Shown here one piece after another: positions 27,189 to 36,376 of a stretch of 64,000 nt of DNA. Origin of the DNA: Chlorobium ferrooxidans DSM 13031 (lineage in GTDB: Bacteria; Bacteroidota; Chlorobiia; Chlorobiales; Chlorobiaceae). Below the pieces are notes generated by a model that was not told where the DNA came from, did no database searches, and saw only the letters and a list, made by a program, of their open reading frames with translations. Both the position numbers and the translations under genes were made by a program. The stretch is taken from positions 177,424 to 241,423 of the forward strand of contig NZ_AASE01000002.1 of NCBI RefSeq assembly GCF_000168715.1, given 5' to 3'. Every line of letters begins with the position of its first letter. Within the stretch, counting starts at the first letter, position 1.

Positions 27189-29009
27189 TTAATTTGTTTC
27201 AATCCAATGCTCCAGAGATGTCTGAATTTCAGATAACCCGACAATTTCCGTATACGTACCAATCCGCATTATTCCTCCATCAGCGAGGTCAACAATTTCA
27301 GTGCAATTTTTCAGCGTAGTAAGGCGGTGGGCAATTATAAGAATGGTAAGATCCTTGCCGAGCCCTTCAATGGCATCCATTACCGCCTTTTCAGTTTCAT
27401 TGTCAAGAGCGCTTGTGGCTTCATCAAAGATAATGACATCAGCCTGCTTGTAGAGCGCCCGGGCTATGCCGATACGCTGCCGCTGGCCTCCGGAAAGTCG
27501 GATGCCTCGTTCGCCCACAAAGGTTTTATACTTTTTCGGCCAGCTTTCGATGATATCGGCAATCTGTGCCTGGCGTGCGGCCTGTTCTACCCGTGCATGA
27601 TCTATCTGGTTTTTAGGGATACCAAATGCAATGTTCTCCTCAATTGTACTGTCGGAGAGAAAAATAGCTTGCGGAACATGCGCTATATGAGCCTGCCAGG
27701 CTCTGTTATTCCCTGAGTTGATGGCCTGACCGTCAAGTTCAAGCGTGCCGCTTGTCGGCTGCAAAAGACCCATGATAATATCAAGCAGCGTACTTTTACC
27801 GCTTCCGGTAACTCCAATAAAACCGGTGCGGCTGCCTTTATGGATGACAAGATCAAGCGAGTCAAGAACAATCGGTGTCTGGGGCGTATATCGAAACGAG
27901 AGGTTTTTCAGTTCAATCTTATGCCTGAACGGAATTGGCTGGGATGGCGGCTGATCGGCATAATCGGGCAGCGGTTGATCAAGAAGCTCAATTGCATCCT
28001 GCAAAGAGGCCTGCCCCCCCTGAATGTTGGAGAGTGATGAATATGCGAGCTGCAGGACCGGTAAAAGACGCTGGGCCCCGAGTGCGAGTGCGCCGAGAAC
28101 AGGAATTGCTCTTGCAAAACCATCGGGCTGCATGGCAAGCATATAGGCAAGACCTGAAATGAGCAGCATCCCCAGTGCTTCAAGAACATAACGGGGGCTC
28201 ATGCTGATAAAGAGGTTATTGCCCTGGGCATGCCTGAACGGCAGGTCGGCGTTACTGTATATCTGGCAGTAGGTCGCTTGAGTGCCGTCAATCAGAACAT
28301 CCCGAATGCCTCCAAGTCCTTCCTGCAGGGATTTGATGACTTTGGTTGATTCCTGGGCGATACGCTGACTGTTGCGCAGCACCTGACGCTGTGAAACCTT
28401 TATGATGAGGGCATAAATCAGACCAAATCCGCTGAAGGCCGCAAGGGCAATAAGAGGATCAACTGAAATCAGCGGAATCAGAATAGCCAGAAGTATAATG
28501 AGTGAACTTATGATATTGAGCAGGCTGACCAGTGTATTGATAACGTTGCCGGTTTTGCCGGCAATGCCGTTAATGATTTCGCTGCTGTTGCGGGCAACAT
28601 GAACTGCATAGGGCTGATAAAGGGTTCGGCGGTAAATGCTGATGCTCAGATCTGCACCGGTAGCGTATGAAAGACGGGTACTTATCCAGAGAAGAAGCAA
28701 TCGAATGGCTCCGGAGATAAATGCCGCGAGACCGAAGATGATCGTGAACGGCAGGAGAAGCTGACCTGCACTGGTAATTCCTGCCGCCCTGATAAAGGGC
28801 TGGAGGAGGGGAAGCTGGAATATTCTCTCGGGTGCACTCAGCACTGCAAGAAAGGGAAGAACAGCTCCTATACTGACAATTTCAGCAAATGATGCCAGAA
28901 TCATCAATATGAGCAGCAGGCCGAACTGTCCCCTCCGTCTCGGGGTTATGTGATGCCAGAGGCGAAAGAGCAGCTCTCTGGTCGAAGATATATTATCTGA
29001 ATTCTGCAC
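27189..29009 (-). CDS. ABC exporter with fused permease and ATPase (PglK/MsbA type)
   Basis: A 606-residue half-transporter. Residues about 25-330 form a six-helix type I exporter membrane domain. The C-terminal ATPase has Walker A GVTGSGKST, the signature LSGGQRQRIGIARAL and Walker B ADVIIFDEATSAL. Similar proteins (PglK, MsbA) flip lipid-linked oligosaccharides or lipid A across the inner membrane. No separate Wzx is visible in the window, so this may be the flippase for the glycan made here. The start is a GTG and could lie slightly further downstream. Confidence 0.88.
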   Translation of the reverse strand: MQNSDNISSTRELLFRLWHHITPRRRGQFGLLLILMILASFAEIVSIGAVLPFLAVLSAPERIFQLPLLQPFIRAAGITSAGQLLLPFTIIFGLAAFISGAIRLLLLWISTRLSYATGADLSISIYRRTLYQPYAVHVARNSSEIINGIAGKTGNVINTLVSLLNIISSLIILLAILIPLISVDPLIALAAFSGFGLIYALIIKVSQRQVLRNSQRIAQESTKVIKSLQEGLGGIRDVLIDGTQATYCQIYSNADLPFRHAQGNNLFISMSPRYVLEALGMLLISGLAYMLAMQPDGFARAIPVLGALALGAQRLLPVLQLAYSSLSNIQGGQASLQDAIELLDQPLPDYADQPPSQPIPFRHKIELKNLSFRYTPQTPIVLDSLDLVIHKGSRTGFIGVTGSGKSTLLDIIMGLLQPTSGTLELDGQAINSGNNRAWQAHIAHVPQAIFLSDSTIEENIAFGIPKNQIDHARVEQAARQAQIADIIESWPKKYKTFVGERGIRLSGGQRQRIGIARALYKQADVIIFDEATSALDNETEKAVMDAIEGLGKDLTILIIAHRLTTLKNCTEIVDLADGGIMRIGTYTEIVGLSEIQTSLEHWIETN

Positions 29010-29206
29010 AATGTCCTGTAAATATTCTGTTTTTTGGAAAACACCCTGACCGTCGGCTTTCAGCGGAGATCGGCGTTTTGCCTTTCAAATATAAACGTCG
29101 TTATACGGCCTTCATCCCTGTTCATTCGTCTAAACCGAATTGCAGTGCAGACCGATTCTGTCTCCCTGCCGGCTGGCCAACACTGAATAAAGAACTGTCA
29201 TTGCGG

Positions 29207-30304
29207 TTAATCACGACTTATAGTTGCCGGCCTTATGCACCAGACAAATTGTGTGAGCCGCAGGTATATAAGACGATAACAGAGCACGCAAACCACAAAA
29301 CCGACCATCAATACCGGCGTATTCGAATACCAGAAAACCGAGATCAGCGCCGCAAGCAGAGGAAACGGCCACATAAACAGAGATGTCATGCTGTTTTTCA
29401 GTTGTGGTCTTGCATCCTTGAATACAACCCTTGCAACACGGCAATACATCAGTGAATGCAGATGCAGACTGTCAGCCTGACCGGGATGCTGGCCGGAACG
29501 ATGATACCTTCTCCACATGGAAAAAGCGGTTTCCAGAACAGGATAGGCGCACGCAACAAGCGGTGCCCAGACGGAAACAGTCGGATTGCGAAAAGGGAGC
29601 ATTACAGCCACCCATGCAAGCATGAAGCCCAGCAGATATGCCCCTCCGTCACCCATGAATATTTTACCGAAGGGGAAATTCACAACAAGAAAACCACCCG
29701 CTACAGCTATAAAGACAAAACACAACCGGGCCAGCTCAAAATCACCAACCTGCCATGCAATGAGACTGAATGCCGAGAACCCGATCATTATGGTACTTGC
29801 AGCCAAACCATTGAACCCGTCAATAATGTTCGTCGCATTGGCAACGCCGGCAACGGCAAAAGTAGTGAATCCTACTGCAATCGGCACGAACAGAAGCAAG
29901 GTATCCACCCCGGGAATATGGAGGTGGCTGAGGCTGTACCCTGTGAGCCACCACGCAGCAACACCGCTGACCATTGTTGCTACCAGGCGGGTAATGACCC
30001 CGACTTTTTTGGTGACATCTTCTATAAGTCCTGCAGCAAAGGCCGGCAGACCGGCAAGGAGCATATAGCCGAGAAGCTGCCCCTCCTTTCCGGAGGAGAA
30101 CCACCAGGCTGTAAGCAATCCGCAAAAAATGGCTATTCCCCCGACTCTCGGGGTTTGACCGGTATGGAACTTTTGTATGCCTATGATTGGATCGCACGAA
30201 TGCTTGCCATGCCATCCCTTTGTCAGAACAAGCAGAATCGAAAGTATTGCTGTGACAAAACCGGGTATAAACGGGTTACTGAATACAAAATCGAACATAT
30301 GCAT
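29207..30304 (-). CDS. WecA/MraY-family polyprenyl-phosphate phosphoglycosyltransferase
   Basis: A 365-residue integral membrane protein of glycosyltransferase family 4 in the WecA/MraY sense. It has about ten hydrophobic segments. The cytoplasmic motifs HTGQTPRVGGIAIF, NATNIIDGFNGLA (with the DGFNG aspartate) and FMGDGGAYLLG are those of the family. The enzyme transfers a sugar-1-phosphate to undecaprenyl phosphate to start the lipid-linked glycan. Donor is likely a UDP-HexNAc. It precedes the exporter gene by about 200 bp. Confidence 0.9.
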   Translation of the reverse strand: MHMFDFVFSNPFIPGFVTAILSILLVLTKGWHGKHSCDPIIGIQKFHTGQTPRVGGIAIFCGLLTAWWFSSGKEGQLLGYMLLAGLPAFAAGLIEDVTKKVGVITRLVATMVSGVAAWWLTGYSLSHLHIPGVDTLLLFVPIAVGFTTFAVAGVANATNIIDGFNGLAASTIMIGFSAFSLIAWQVGDFELARLCFVFIAVAGGFLVVNFPFGKIFMGDGGAYLLGFMLAWVAVMLPFRNPTVSVWAPLVACAYPVLETAFSMWRRYHRSGQHPGQADSLHLHSLMYCRVARVVFKDARPQLKNSMTSLFMWPFPLLAALISVFWYSNTPVLMVGFVVCVLCYRLIYLRLTQFVWCIRPATISRD

Positions 30305-30320
30305 GGTAAAGCAGTAAATA

Positions 30321-31505
30321 CTACGATTGAACTCTGTTCCAGCGCAAGTAACTTCTGAGAGCTTTTAACTGCGCGACACTTTCTGTATTGCCTTTTGCTC
30401 TTTGATAGGCTTCAAGGACAAAAGCCACAATAACGGCAACAAACAATGCGGCAATGGCAACAATCATCACGCTCCTGCTTCGAAACGGACCGGATTTCTC
30501 TTCAGGAACCACCGCTCTGTCAACGATTTTAATTGATGAAGCGGATTTGGATTCATCAATCCTGGCAAGTGTCAACTGCTGAAGTGCCAGCTGATAAAGC
30601 GCTTCAGCATACTTAAGGTCTCTTGTTTTTCGAGTAAATTCAAGTATTTTTTCCGGCGCTTTGCTGATGTATCCTGATCCGGTCTGTGCCTTGCCGATCT
30701 CATTCTGCAGATCGTTCAGTTTTTGCCTGGTTTTTATATAATCCGGATTGTTTGGTGTGGAATATACACTCATCTCGGCAAGCTGACGCTCCGTACTTTT
30801 GATCATGGTCTGCAGAGCGGCAATCTGAGGTCCGACAGTTATCAGACCTGTTTTTTCCTGCAGCTCTTTGACTGAGCTTTCCGCATCACTCAATCTGTTT
30901 TTAGCGTCAAGAAACTCTTTTTCAGCATCCTGACGGCGCCGGGCTGCTTCGGTAAGAGCAAACTCATTGTTTTGCTGCAGCATGACATCAACATATCCAT
31001 TGGCAAGCAGAGCCGCCCGCTTTGGATTTGTGTCAGTAACATAGAGATGAATGAGGCCATCCTTGCCGGCCATGACGCTGGTTTGAGCTGCCAGTGCTCT
31101 GCGGGCATTCTCCGCAGAGTTGGTTTTATATATATCAAAGAGCCTGAAACGCCTGATCATGTCGTCCTGCATCTTCCGGCTCTTAAGCACTGCCACATAG
31201 ATATCATTAGTGCCGGCCAAAGCCCCGCCACCGCTGCCGAGCATGCCCGATAAGCTGCCGAGCGAACTGAGAGATGAGACCATCGAAGATACACTCGACT
31301 CCTGCTTCGGAGGCATGAATGTTGTGTCTGCAGTATAGATGTTGGGACTCTGAATCGTTACAACGGAAGCTATGATCGCACATACAAGCGGCAGTGCAAC
31401 AATAAGCTTTATATACTTGGCGAGCACTATGGCAACATCAAGCAGGTTTATCTCAAACTCCTTGCCTGTATTCTTTTGTTCCGATGATTGAATATTGTTG
31501 TCCAC
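30321..31505 (-). CDS. Wzz-like chain-length / polysaccharide co-polymerase protein
   Basis: A 394-residue inner-membrane protein. A first membrane helix lies around residues 30-50, a periplasmic region with coiled coil (residues about 170-240) follows, and a second helix (VMIVAIAALFVAVIVAF) lies near residue 355. The C-terminal RSRS and PEEKSGP segments fit the Wzz/GNVR family. The only usable start is a GTG at 31505, because an in-frame TAA lies two codons upstream. That GTG is inside a dispersed GTCCACGAATT repeat, so the original start may have been replaced by the repeat. Confidence 0.87.
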   Translation of the reverse strand: MDNNIQSSEQKNTGKEFEINLLDVAIVLAKYIKLIVALPLVCAIIASVVTIQSPNIYTADTTFMPPKQESSVSSMVSSLSSLGSLSGMLGSGGGALAGTNDIYVAVLKSRKMQDDMIRRFRLFDIYKTNSAENARRALAAQTSVMAGKDGLIHLYVTDTNPKRAALLANGYVDVMLQQNNEFALTEAARRRQDAEKEFLDAKNRLSDAESSVKELQEKTGLITVGPQIAALQTMIKSTERQLAEMSVYSTPNNPDYIKTRQKLNDLQNEIGKAQTGSGYISKAPEKILEFTRKTRDLKYAEALYQLALQQLTLARIDESKSASSIKIVDRAVVPEEKSGPFRSRSVMIVAIAALFVAVIVAFVLEAYQRAKGNTESVAQLKALRSYLRWNRVQS

Positions 31506-31533
31506 GAATTACACGAATTTTCACGAATTACTG
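31499..31533. repeat. TTGTCCACGAATTACACGAATT-type dispersed repeat
   Basis: A unit in which CACGAATT is reiterated three times (TCCACGAATTACACGAATT, then TTCACGAATT). Two more, partly degraded copies lie at 31675-31701 and 36221-36239. This copy overlaps the GTG start of the Wzz-like gene. Confidence 0.75.
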
Positions 31534-31674
31534 CCAGATAAACTGACCTCATCGAGGGTCAGAGGTCTGTTCTTTGGCATGAAGTTAAGTTCTGAATATT
31601 AGGAGAGATTGGATCAAATGATCACTATCATTGATACAACTGCAACTTTCTACGAAAAAAACAAAAGGAAAGTC

Positions 31675-31701
31675 TTGTCCACTAATTTCACGAATTACAT
31701 G
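31675..31701. repeat. Second copy of CACGAATT dispersed repeat
   Basis: TTGTCCACTAATTTCACGAATTAC is a variant of the unit at 31499. It lies just downstream of the Wza-like gene, so copies of the repeat bracket the 219-bp gap between the Wzz-like and Wza-like genes. Confidence 0.65.
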
Positions 31702-31724
31702 TATTGGCTCGAATTAAGATTCTG

Positions 31725-33647
31725 CTAGTTGGTGAGGGTTTTGATTGTTGCCACACCAACTCCGAGCTGATAGAGTACGGTTGACCATTCTGTGAGTGAC
31801 CGCACAAGATTGAATTTCGGGGTCAGCCTCTCAGGAACTATAATAGCATCTCCTGGATTGACCTGATCACCCTGCTTTTTTTTGACACTGCCGTCAGCAC
31901 AAACACGATAAAGCTCGGATTTATGGCCGGTCGGTGTAACCCCTCCGGCAACGTCAAGGTAACTACTCACACTGTAACTTTGATTATAGATAAATGTGGA
32001 TTGATTATAAACCGCTCCTATAACGTCAACCGTCGTTGGTCTTTCAGGTATATAGATTCGGTCACCATCCCTTAATGGGAACTCCGGAATATCAGCAAGC
32101 TGAATTGCTGCGTTTTTCAGACTGAGAATAATTCTCCCCTCAGGCTTGACCGCACGAAGTTTTTGTACAATTCTTCGCTGCGTGTCGAGTTCATTTGTAA
32201 CTGAAGCAGCACGAGCGGCATCTGTAGCACCCGCAATTCGCTGCTTTGCACTTGTTTCAATATCCTTCTCATAGCGATCAATTGATTCACTGATCTTCTT
32301 TAACTGATCACGTCTTACACTTTCACGAGTCAGGCTGGTACCATAGAGATATCCCTTTTCTGTCACACCACCCACTCGGGTAATCAGCCCCTTCAGGGTC
32401 TCACCCGACTGAAGCTCATAAACTCCGGTATTCTTGACTTCTCCATCGATTCGAACAAAAGAACGCTTGATCTTGACTTCGAGAGGATATGAACCGGGAG
32501 AAATGATACGGTAGATATCCGTCGGCATCACCTGCAACCTGGAAAGTTGCGATTGAATTGAACGCCAGTCTGACTGAAGTTCAGCCTGAGTCTGGTAATT
32601 GCCCTCTATATTTTTATCAATAATCACATTTTTAAGATCCGCGGATGATTCAAATCCACCAGCCCATCCCACCAGATCCGCAACAGATGTTTTCTGTTTC
32701 AGTTCGTAAATCGACGGGGTTTTAACATCACCAAGTATTGCTACCTGGGGGCCGACTGGCGGGATATAGAGAACATCTCCATCTTTTAGTGCAACATCCG
32801 AACTTTTATCGCCAAAAAGCAGCAGGTCGTAAAGATCAAACGAAACAATCGGTTCACTGCCGCGTTTTAGTTTGATATTGCGTAAGCTTCCTGTAGTTGA
32901 AGGGCCACCCGAAACAAAAAGTGCATTGAGGATGGTACTCATTGCACTCAGTGTATAGGCTCCGGGACGAAATGCATTTCCTACAACATAGATCTGCACG
33001 CTTCTTGTTTGTGCAACGCTCGCACTCAACTCAAAATTCCTGTATATCCTGCCGATCGCTGTTTTCAGATAGCCCTGCAAATCCCGGTATCTGACCCCGG
33101 AGACCCTTACAGAGCCAACTTTAGGTATATAGATTTCACCACTCCGGCTCACTGTTGCATCAACATCAATGCTGACCATACCCCAACCACGAATCTGGAT
33201 ATCATCTCCCGGACCGATAACGTAGTCAGGATTAACCTGCACTTCCGAGAGCGGAGCAAAGGTGCTTGGAACGCCCCGAAACAGGTTGCGGCCAAAAACA
33301 TCCAGCTCCCTGCCTGTAGCAGTTTCAACATAGTTTTGAAAGCTGCTCTTCTTTTTCATCAGACGAATAAGCGTTGAATCAGTAACCGCATTTTCATTCG
33401 TCTTTATGGTGTTTTTAATCTGATTTGAACTTGTACGCTGAATATTGGAACTCGAATTGATAGCGGAATTCGAAGATCCGGAAAAATCCTGATAAGCTCC
33501 TGTAGATGCTCCGGTGTTGTATGACTCCATCGCCGTTGTTGCATCTGACGTTGACTGATTTCCCGAATCAGAACCCTCCGCAGCAATTCCGCGATATGGA
33601 ATAGCTAAAAAAGTAAAAGCAAAAATCAGAATGTAGACGTAGCGCAT
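31725..33647 (-). CDS. Wza-like outer-membrane polysaccharide exporter with four SLBB units
   Basis: A 640-residue secreted protein. The N-terminus MRYVYILIFAFTFLAIP is a signal peptide, and residues about 25-100 are Ser/Thr/Asn-rich linker. A polysaccharide-export domain (VNPDYVIGPGDDIQIR) comes next. It is followed by four SLBB-like units beginning near VYVVGNAFRPGAY, VAILGDVKTPSIY, VRIDGEVKNTGVY and VDVIGAVYNQSTF. Most Wza proteins have two such units, so this is an extended form. A coiled-coil segment (about residues 430-500) separates units three and four. It is the first gene of the visible minus-strand locus. Confidence 0.9.
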   Translation of the reverse strand: MRYVYILIFAFTFLAIPYRGIAAEGSDSGNQSTSDATTAMESYNTGASTGAYQDFSGSSNSAINSSSNIQRTSSNQIKNTIKTNENAVTDSTLIRLMKKKSSFQNYVETATGRELDVFGRNLFRGVPSTFAPLSEVQVNPDYVIGPGDDIQIRGWGMVSIDVDATVSRSGEIYIPKVGSVRVSGVRYRDLQGYLKTAIGRIYRNFELSASVAQTRSVQIYVVGNAFRPGAYTLSAMSTILNALFVSGGPSTTGSLRNIKLKRGSEPIVSFDLYDLLLFGDKSSDVALKDGDVLYIPPVGPQVAILGDVKTPSIYELKQKTSVADLVGWAGGFESSADLKNVIIDKNIEGNYQTQAELQSDWRSIQSQLSRLQVMPTDIYRIISPGSYPLEVKIKRSFVRIDGEVKNTGVYELQSGETLKGLITRVGGVTEKGYLYGTSLTRESVRRDQLKKISESIDRYEKDIETSAKQRIAGATDAARAASVTNELDTQRRIVQKLRAVKPEGRIILSLKNAAIQLADIPEFPLRDGDRIYIPERPTTVDVIGAVYNQSTFIYNQSYSVSSYLDVAGGVTPTGHKSELYRVCADGSVKKKQGDQVNPGDAIIVPERLTPKFNLVRSLTEWSTVLYQLGVGVATIKTLTN

Positions 33648-33653
33648 TTAAAA

Positions 33654-33687
33654 CAATTTTAGATTCTGAATTCTAAATTTTGGATAG
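33654..33687. repeat. AT-rich TTTTAGATTCTGAATTCT-type repeat unit
   Basis: One of several copies of a loosely conserved unit built from GATTCTGAATTTT and TTTTGGATT. Others lie at about 34267, 36142, 47423, 48203 and 54066. This copy sits directly upstream of the Wza-like start. Confidence 0.6.
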
Positions 33688-34228
33688 CCAGAACTTAACA
33701 GCACGACCCATAGTGATGTTCGTAAAATAAAAAGCACTAAAGCTTCGCTTTCTTCAGTCACAGCTGAAGATACGGGCTTCTGAATGGTTATCGGATATCC
33801 ATTGAGAAGATAACATGTAATAATCAGACAAGCTGCTTCCAATCAAAAAGGTCTACTCCCTTTACCGTAGAGCAAATGACTATAAAAATCATAGTGGCAC
33901 AATATAGAAATATAGCTGCACTTAACGCATAGTGATCTCCCCTTGCCACCTCAAGGGATCTTGTTGATCCAAACGCTTGGACGTGCTGCTAATTTAACAA
34001 AATCAGTAATAAAAAGTCACATACTCATCATGTGGATGCCCAAAATAAGCCAGGGCTATCTGATGAGGATGTATTAATTGCGTGCTGACTGTCATACAGC
34101 AAAAACAGGCACCGTTTACTCCGCCAATGACGAATATTTTACACCTTGACATTTCGAATCAAACAAAGCGGTAAGAATATAACAGTTCTCCCGTCAATAC
34201 ACACAAACCATATATATTATTCCAGGAC

Positions 34229-34290
34229 GGGACGTTCATGATTTACTGTACTTATGTTCATCGCTGAAGAGATTTTGGATTTTAGATTGC
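34229..34290. repeat. Mosaic repeat: GGACGTTCATGATTTACTGT unit plus AT-rich unit
   Basis: The 28-base unit that begins GGACGTTCATGATTTACTGT and ends ACTTATG occurs here and again, identical, at 53291-53319. In both places it is followed by AGATTTTGG-type AT-rich sequence. Identity over 28 bases at two sites 19 kb apart is not expected by chance. It lies just downstream of the recQ stop codon. Confidence 0.8.
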
Positions 34291-34302
34291 AAAAGAACGC
34301 GG

Positions 34303-36096
34303 TTAGCACAAAGAAATGCAGTCGGGATGGTCGCTGATAAAGCGGTCGATGAGGCGGAGGAACTGGCGTCCATAGCGTTCGAGTTTGACCTCACCGACTC
34401 CGGATACGGTGAGCATTGCTTCTGACGTTCGCGGAAAAATAGCGGCCATATCATGAAGCGAGCGATCCGAGAAAACAAGGTAGGGCGGAATCCCCTGCTC
34501 GTCCGCAATCTGCTTGCGCAGGGTTCTGAGCAGCTCGAACAGCTCCTGGTCGAACGTCGCTCCTGCATCACCCTTAACTGCTCTGGCTGCCTTTTTTTCA
34601 AGAACCCGAACGATCTCTATCTGCTCTTCCCCCTTGAGTATCTTCACTGCCTTTGGTAACAGGTAGAGCGTCGGGTAAAGGCCTTCAGCTTTTGCCACAA
34701 CCTTTTGGGCAAGCAGTTCGTCTGCAAGCTGCCTCCAGTATTTCTTTGTCTGCCCTTTGCCTACACCGTATGTTCTCAGCTGGTCATGACCCATGTCACG
34801 AATCTTCTGATTGGCGCTGCCCATAACGATATCGATGATATGCGTTGCGCCGAACCGCTCTTCAGTGCGGACAATAGCTGATAGCAGCATCTGCGCCTCC
34901 CTGGTGCAGTCAACCACTTCACGGGTTCCGGTACAGATATCACAGGAGCCGCAATTCTCGTGCGGGTAGGTTTCACCGAAATAGTTGAGCAGGGTGATAC
35001 GCCGACAGACCGATGTGGATGCAAATGAGGTCACTCTCGTCAGAGCGTCAAGCGCACGGGCTCGTTCGGTCTCATCGAGCATCGAGTCGATAAAGAAACG
35101 CACTTTGGGGATATCTCCCTGGGCAAAGAGAAGGGTGCAGTGTGCCGGTTCACCGTCCCTTCCCGCCCGGCCGGTCTCCTGGTAGTAGTTTTCGATGCTC
35201 TTTGGCAGATCGGCATGGATGACAAAGCGGATATTCGATTTGTCAATCCCCATGCCGAAAGCGATTGTGGCAACAATCACCTCAACCTCATCGCGGATGA
35301 AGGCCTCCTGGTTACGCTTGCGTTCATCATCACTGAGCCCTGCATGGTAGGGCAGCGCACGAAATCCCCTGGCCTGCAGCATAGCCGCAGTATCGTTCAC
35401 ACTCTTGCGGCTGGTTCGATAGATTATGCCTGCCTTGCCCTTATTAGCTTTCAGGATCGCCACAATCTGGGCATCCGGCTTCTCCTTGAAGCGGACATCG
35501 TAGAACAGGTTAGGACGGTCAAACGATGCCCTGACAATCAGCGGATTGCGCAGGGCTATCCGGTCGAGAATATCCTGCTGAACCCGGTGGGTAGCCGTAG
35601 CGGTGAAGGCTGAAACCGGCAGATCGGGAAAAAGTGATACGAGAGCGGAGAGTGACAAATAGTCAGGCCGGAAGTCGTGCCCCCATTCCGATACACAGTG
35701 GGCTTCATCAATCACCGCCATGCTGATGTTTACCCGTCCGAGCAGCTCCCGGAAGTGATCGAAGGTGAAGCGCTCAGGCGCAACATAGAGCAGGTCGAGC
35801 GAGTTCGAAAGCAATTCACGCATGACACTCTCCCGCTCTTCGGGCAATTGCGAACTGTTGAGAAACGCAGCCCTGATTCCATTGGCCCGTGCTCCGTCAA
35901 CCTGGTCTTTCATCAGCGCAATGAGCGGACTGATAACCATGCAGGTACCGGGAAGCAGCACAGCAGGGAGCTGATAGCAGAGCGATTTACCTCCGCCGGT
36001 CGGCATCACGGCAAACACATCCCGTTTCTCCAGAATTGCCCTGACAATCTTCTCCTGATTGGGCCTGAACTCACGAAATCCGAACACCTTTCGCAA
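34303..36096 (-). CDS. recQ: ATP-dependent DNA helicase RecQ
   Basis: A RecQ-family 3'-5' DNA helicase of about 600 residues, the usual length. It shows Walker A MPTGGGKS, the DEAH box VIDEAHCVSEWGHDFR, motif VI QETGRAGRDG, a zinc-binding segment (CRRITLLNYFGE...CGSCDIC), and a C-terminal HRDC domain (LFELLRTLRKQIA...). The TTG at 36096 is the only standard start in frame. However, the frame stays open upstream and encodes TDVLLYDTLRKVFGF, which matches the RecQ N-terminus. The natural start is therefore probably upstream and either non-standard or disrupted by the adjacent AT-rich repeat. It acts in recombination and replication repair. Confidence 0.92.
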   Translation of the reverse strand: MRKVFGFREFRPNQEKIVRAILEKRDVFAVMPTGGGKSLCYQLPAVLLPGTCMVISPLIALMKDQVDGARANGIRAAFLNSSQLPEERESVMRELLSNSLDLLYVAPERFTFDHFRELLGRVNISMAVIDEAHCVSEWGHDFRPDYLSLSALVSLFPDLPVSAFTATATHRVQQDILDRIALRNPLIVRASFDRPNLFYDVRFKEKPDAQIVAILKANKGKAGIIYRTSRKSVNDTAAMLQARGFRALPYHAGLSDDERKRNQEAFIRDEVEVIVATIAFGMGIDKSNIRFVIHADLPKSIENYYQETGRAGRDGEPAHCTLLFAQGDIPKVRFFIDSMLDETERARALDALTRVTSFASTSVCRRITLLNYFGETYPHENCGSCDICTGTREVVDCTREAQMLLSAIVRTEERFGATHIIDIVMGSANQKIRDMGHDQLRTYGVGKGQTKKYWRQLADELLAQKVVAKAEGLYPTLYLLPKAVKILKGEEQIEIVRVLEKKAARAVKGDAGATFDQELFELLRTLRKQIADEQGIPPYLVFSDRSLHDMAAIFPRTSEAMLTVSGVGEVKLERYGRQFLRLIDRFISDHPDCISLC

Positions 36097-36141
36097 GGTA
36101 TCGTAAAGTAATACGTCAGTTTCGGAAGAGTTGATGAAATT

Positions 36142-36170
36142 CCGGATTTTGGATTCTGAATTTTGGATTG
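36142..36170. repeat. AT-rich TTTTGGATTCTGAATTTTGG repeat unit
   Basis: The clearest copy of the AT-rich unit, lying in the apparent leader of recQ. It interrupts the region where the recQ start codon would be expected. Another fragment (GGATTTTGGATTG) occurs at about 36244. Confidence 0.65.
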
Positions 36171-36220
36171 AAGAGGGGATTTTGGTTCGCCGATTGATCT
36201 AATTTAGAAGAAAAAAGAGG

Positions 36221-36239
36221 TTTGTCCACGAATTAAGAG
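36221..36239. repeat. Third, truncated copy of the CACGAATT repeat
   Basis: TTTGTCCACGAATTAAGAG matches the first 16 bases of the unit near the Wzz-like start and then diverges. It lies between recQ and the radical SAM gene. Confidence 0.6.
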
Positions 36240-36268
36240 CTGCCGGATTTTGGATTGCCTTCCCCTGT

Positions 36269-36335
36269 GTCATCTCGAACGCATGTGAGAGATCTGATTG
36301 CCGTGAAAGGGATTCCTCTCTTCGTTCGGGGTGAC
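36269..36335. repeat. 67-bp palindromic GTCATCYCGAAC element (copy 1)
   Basis: A 67-bp unit bounded by GTCATCTCGAAC and GTTCGGGGTGAC, which are inverted with two mismatches. Inside is GATCTGATTGCCGTGA and then CCTCTCTTCGTTCGGG. A second unit of the same length is at 48298-48364 and carries the inner GATC...TGA segment in the opposite orientation. Confidence 0.8.
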
Positions 36336-36376
36336 ATCCGGGTGTGTTCGGGGTGAAATTCAGGGCCTGTCCGATA

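Larger units (their letters stand above)
33648..34302. other. 655-bp gap between the glycan locus and recQ
   Basis: No gene is supported here; a 64-codon frame next to the Wza-like gene has no family signal or convincing ribosome site. The AT-rich gap holds an AT-type repeat unit at about 33654-33687, a weak TCCAA/TTGGA inverted repeat near 33967 and a mosaic repeat at 34229-34290. It should contain the promoter of the minus-strand glycan operon, but I cannot point to a convincing -35/-10 pair. I see no JUMPstart/ops element. Confidence 0.6.

Noticed and set aside
29456..30358. 300-codon plus-strand frame opposite the WecA-like gene
   Set aside because: Antisense to a clear membrane-protein gene, with no domain or ribosome site.
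33648..33842. 64-codon minus-strand frame upstream of the Wza-like gene
   Set aside because: Short, built over the AT-rich repeat, no ribosome site and no recognisable motif.
34147..34182. TTGACA followed by AT-rich sequence as a plus-strand promoter
   Set aside because: No plus-strand gene follows and the -10 spacing is poor.
31499..36239. CACGAATT repeat copies as ends of a composite transposon
   Set aside because: No transposase lies between them; the enclosed genes are housekeeping or glycan genes.
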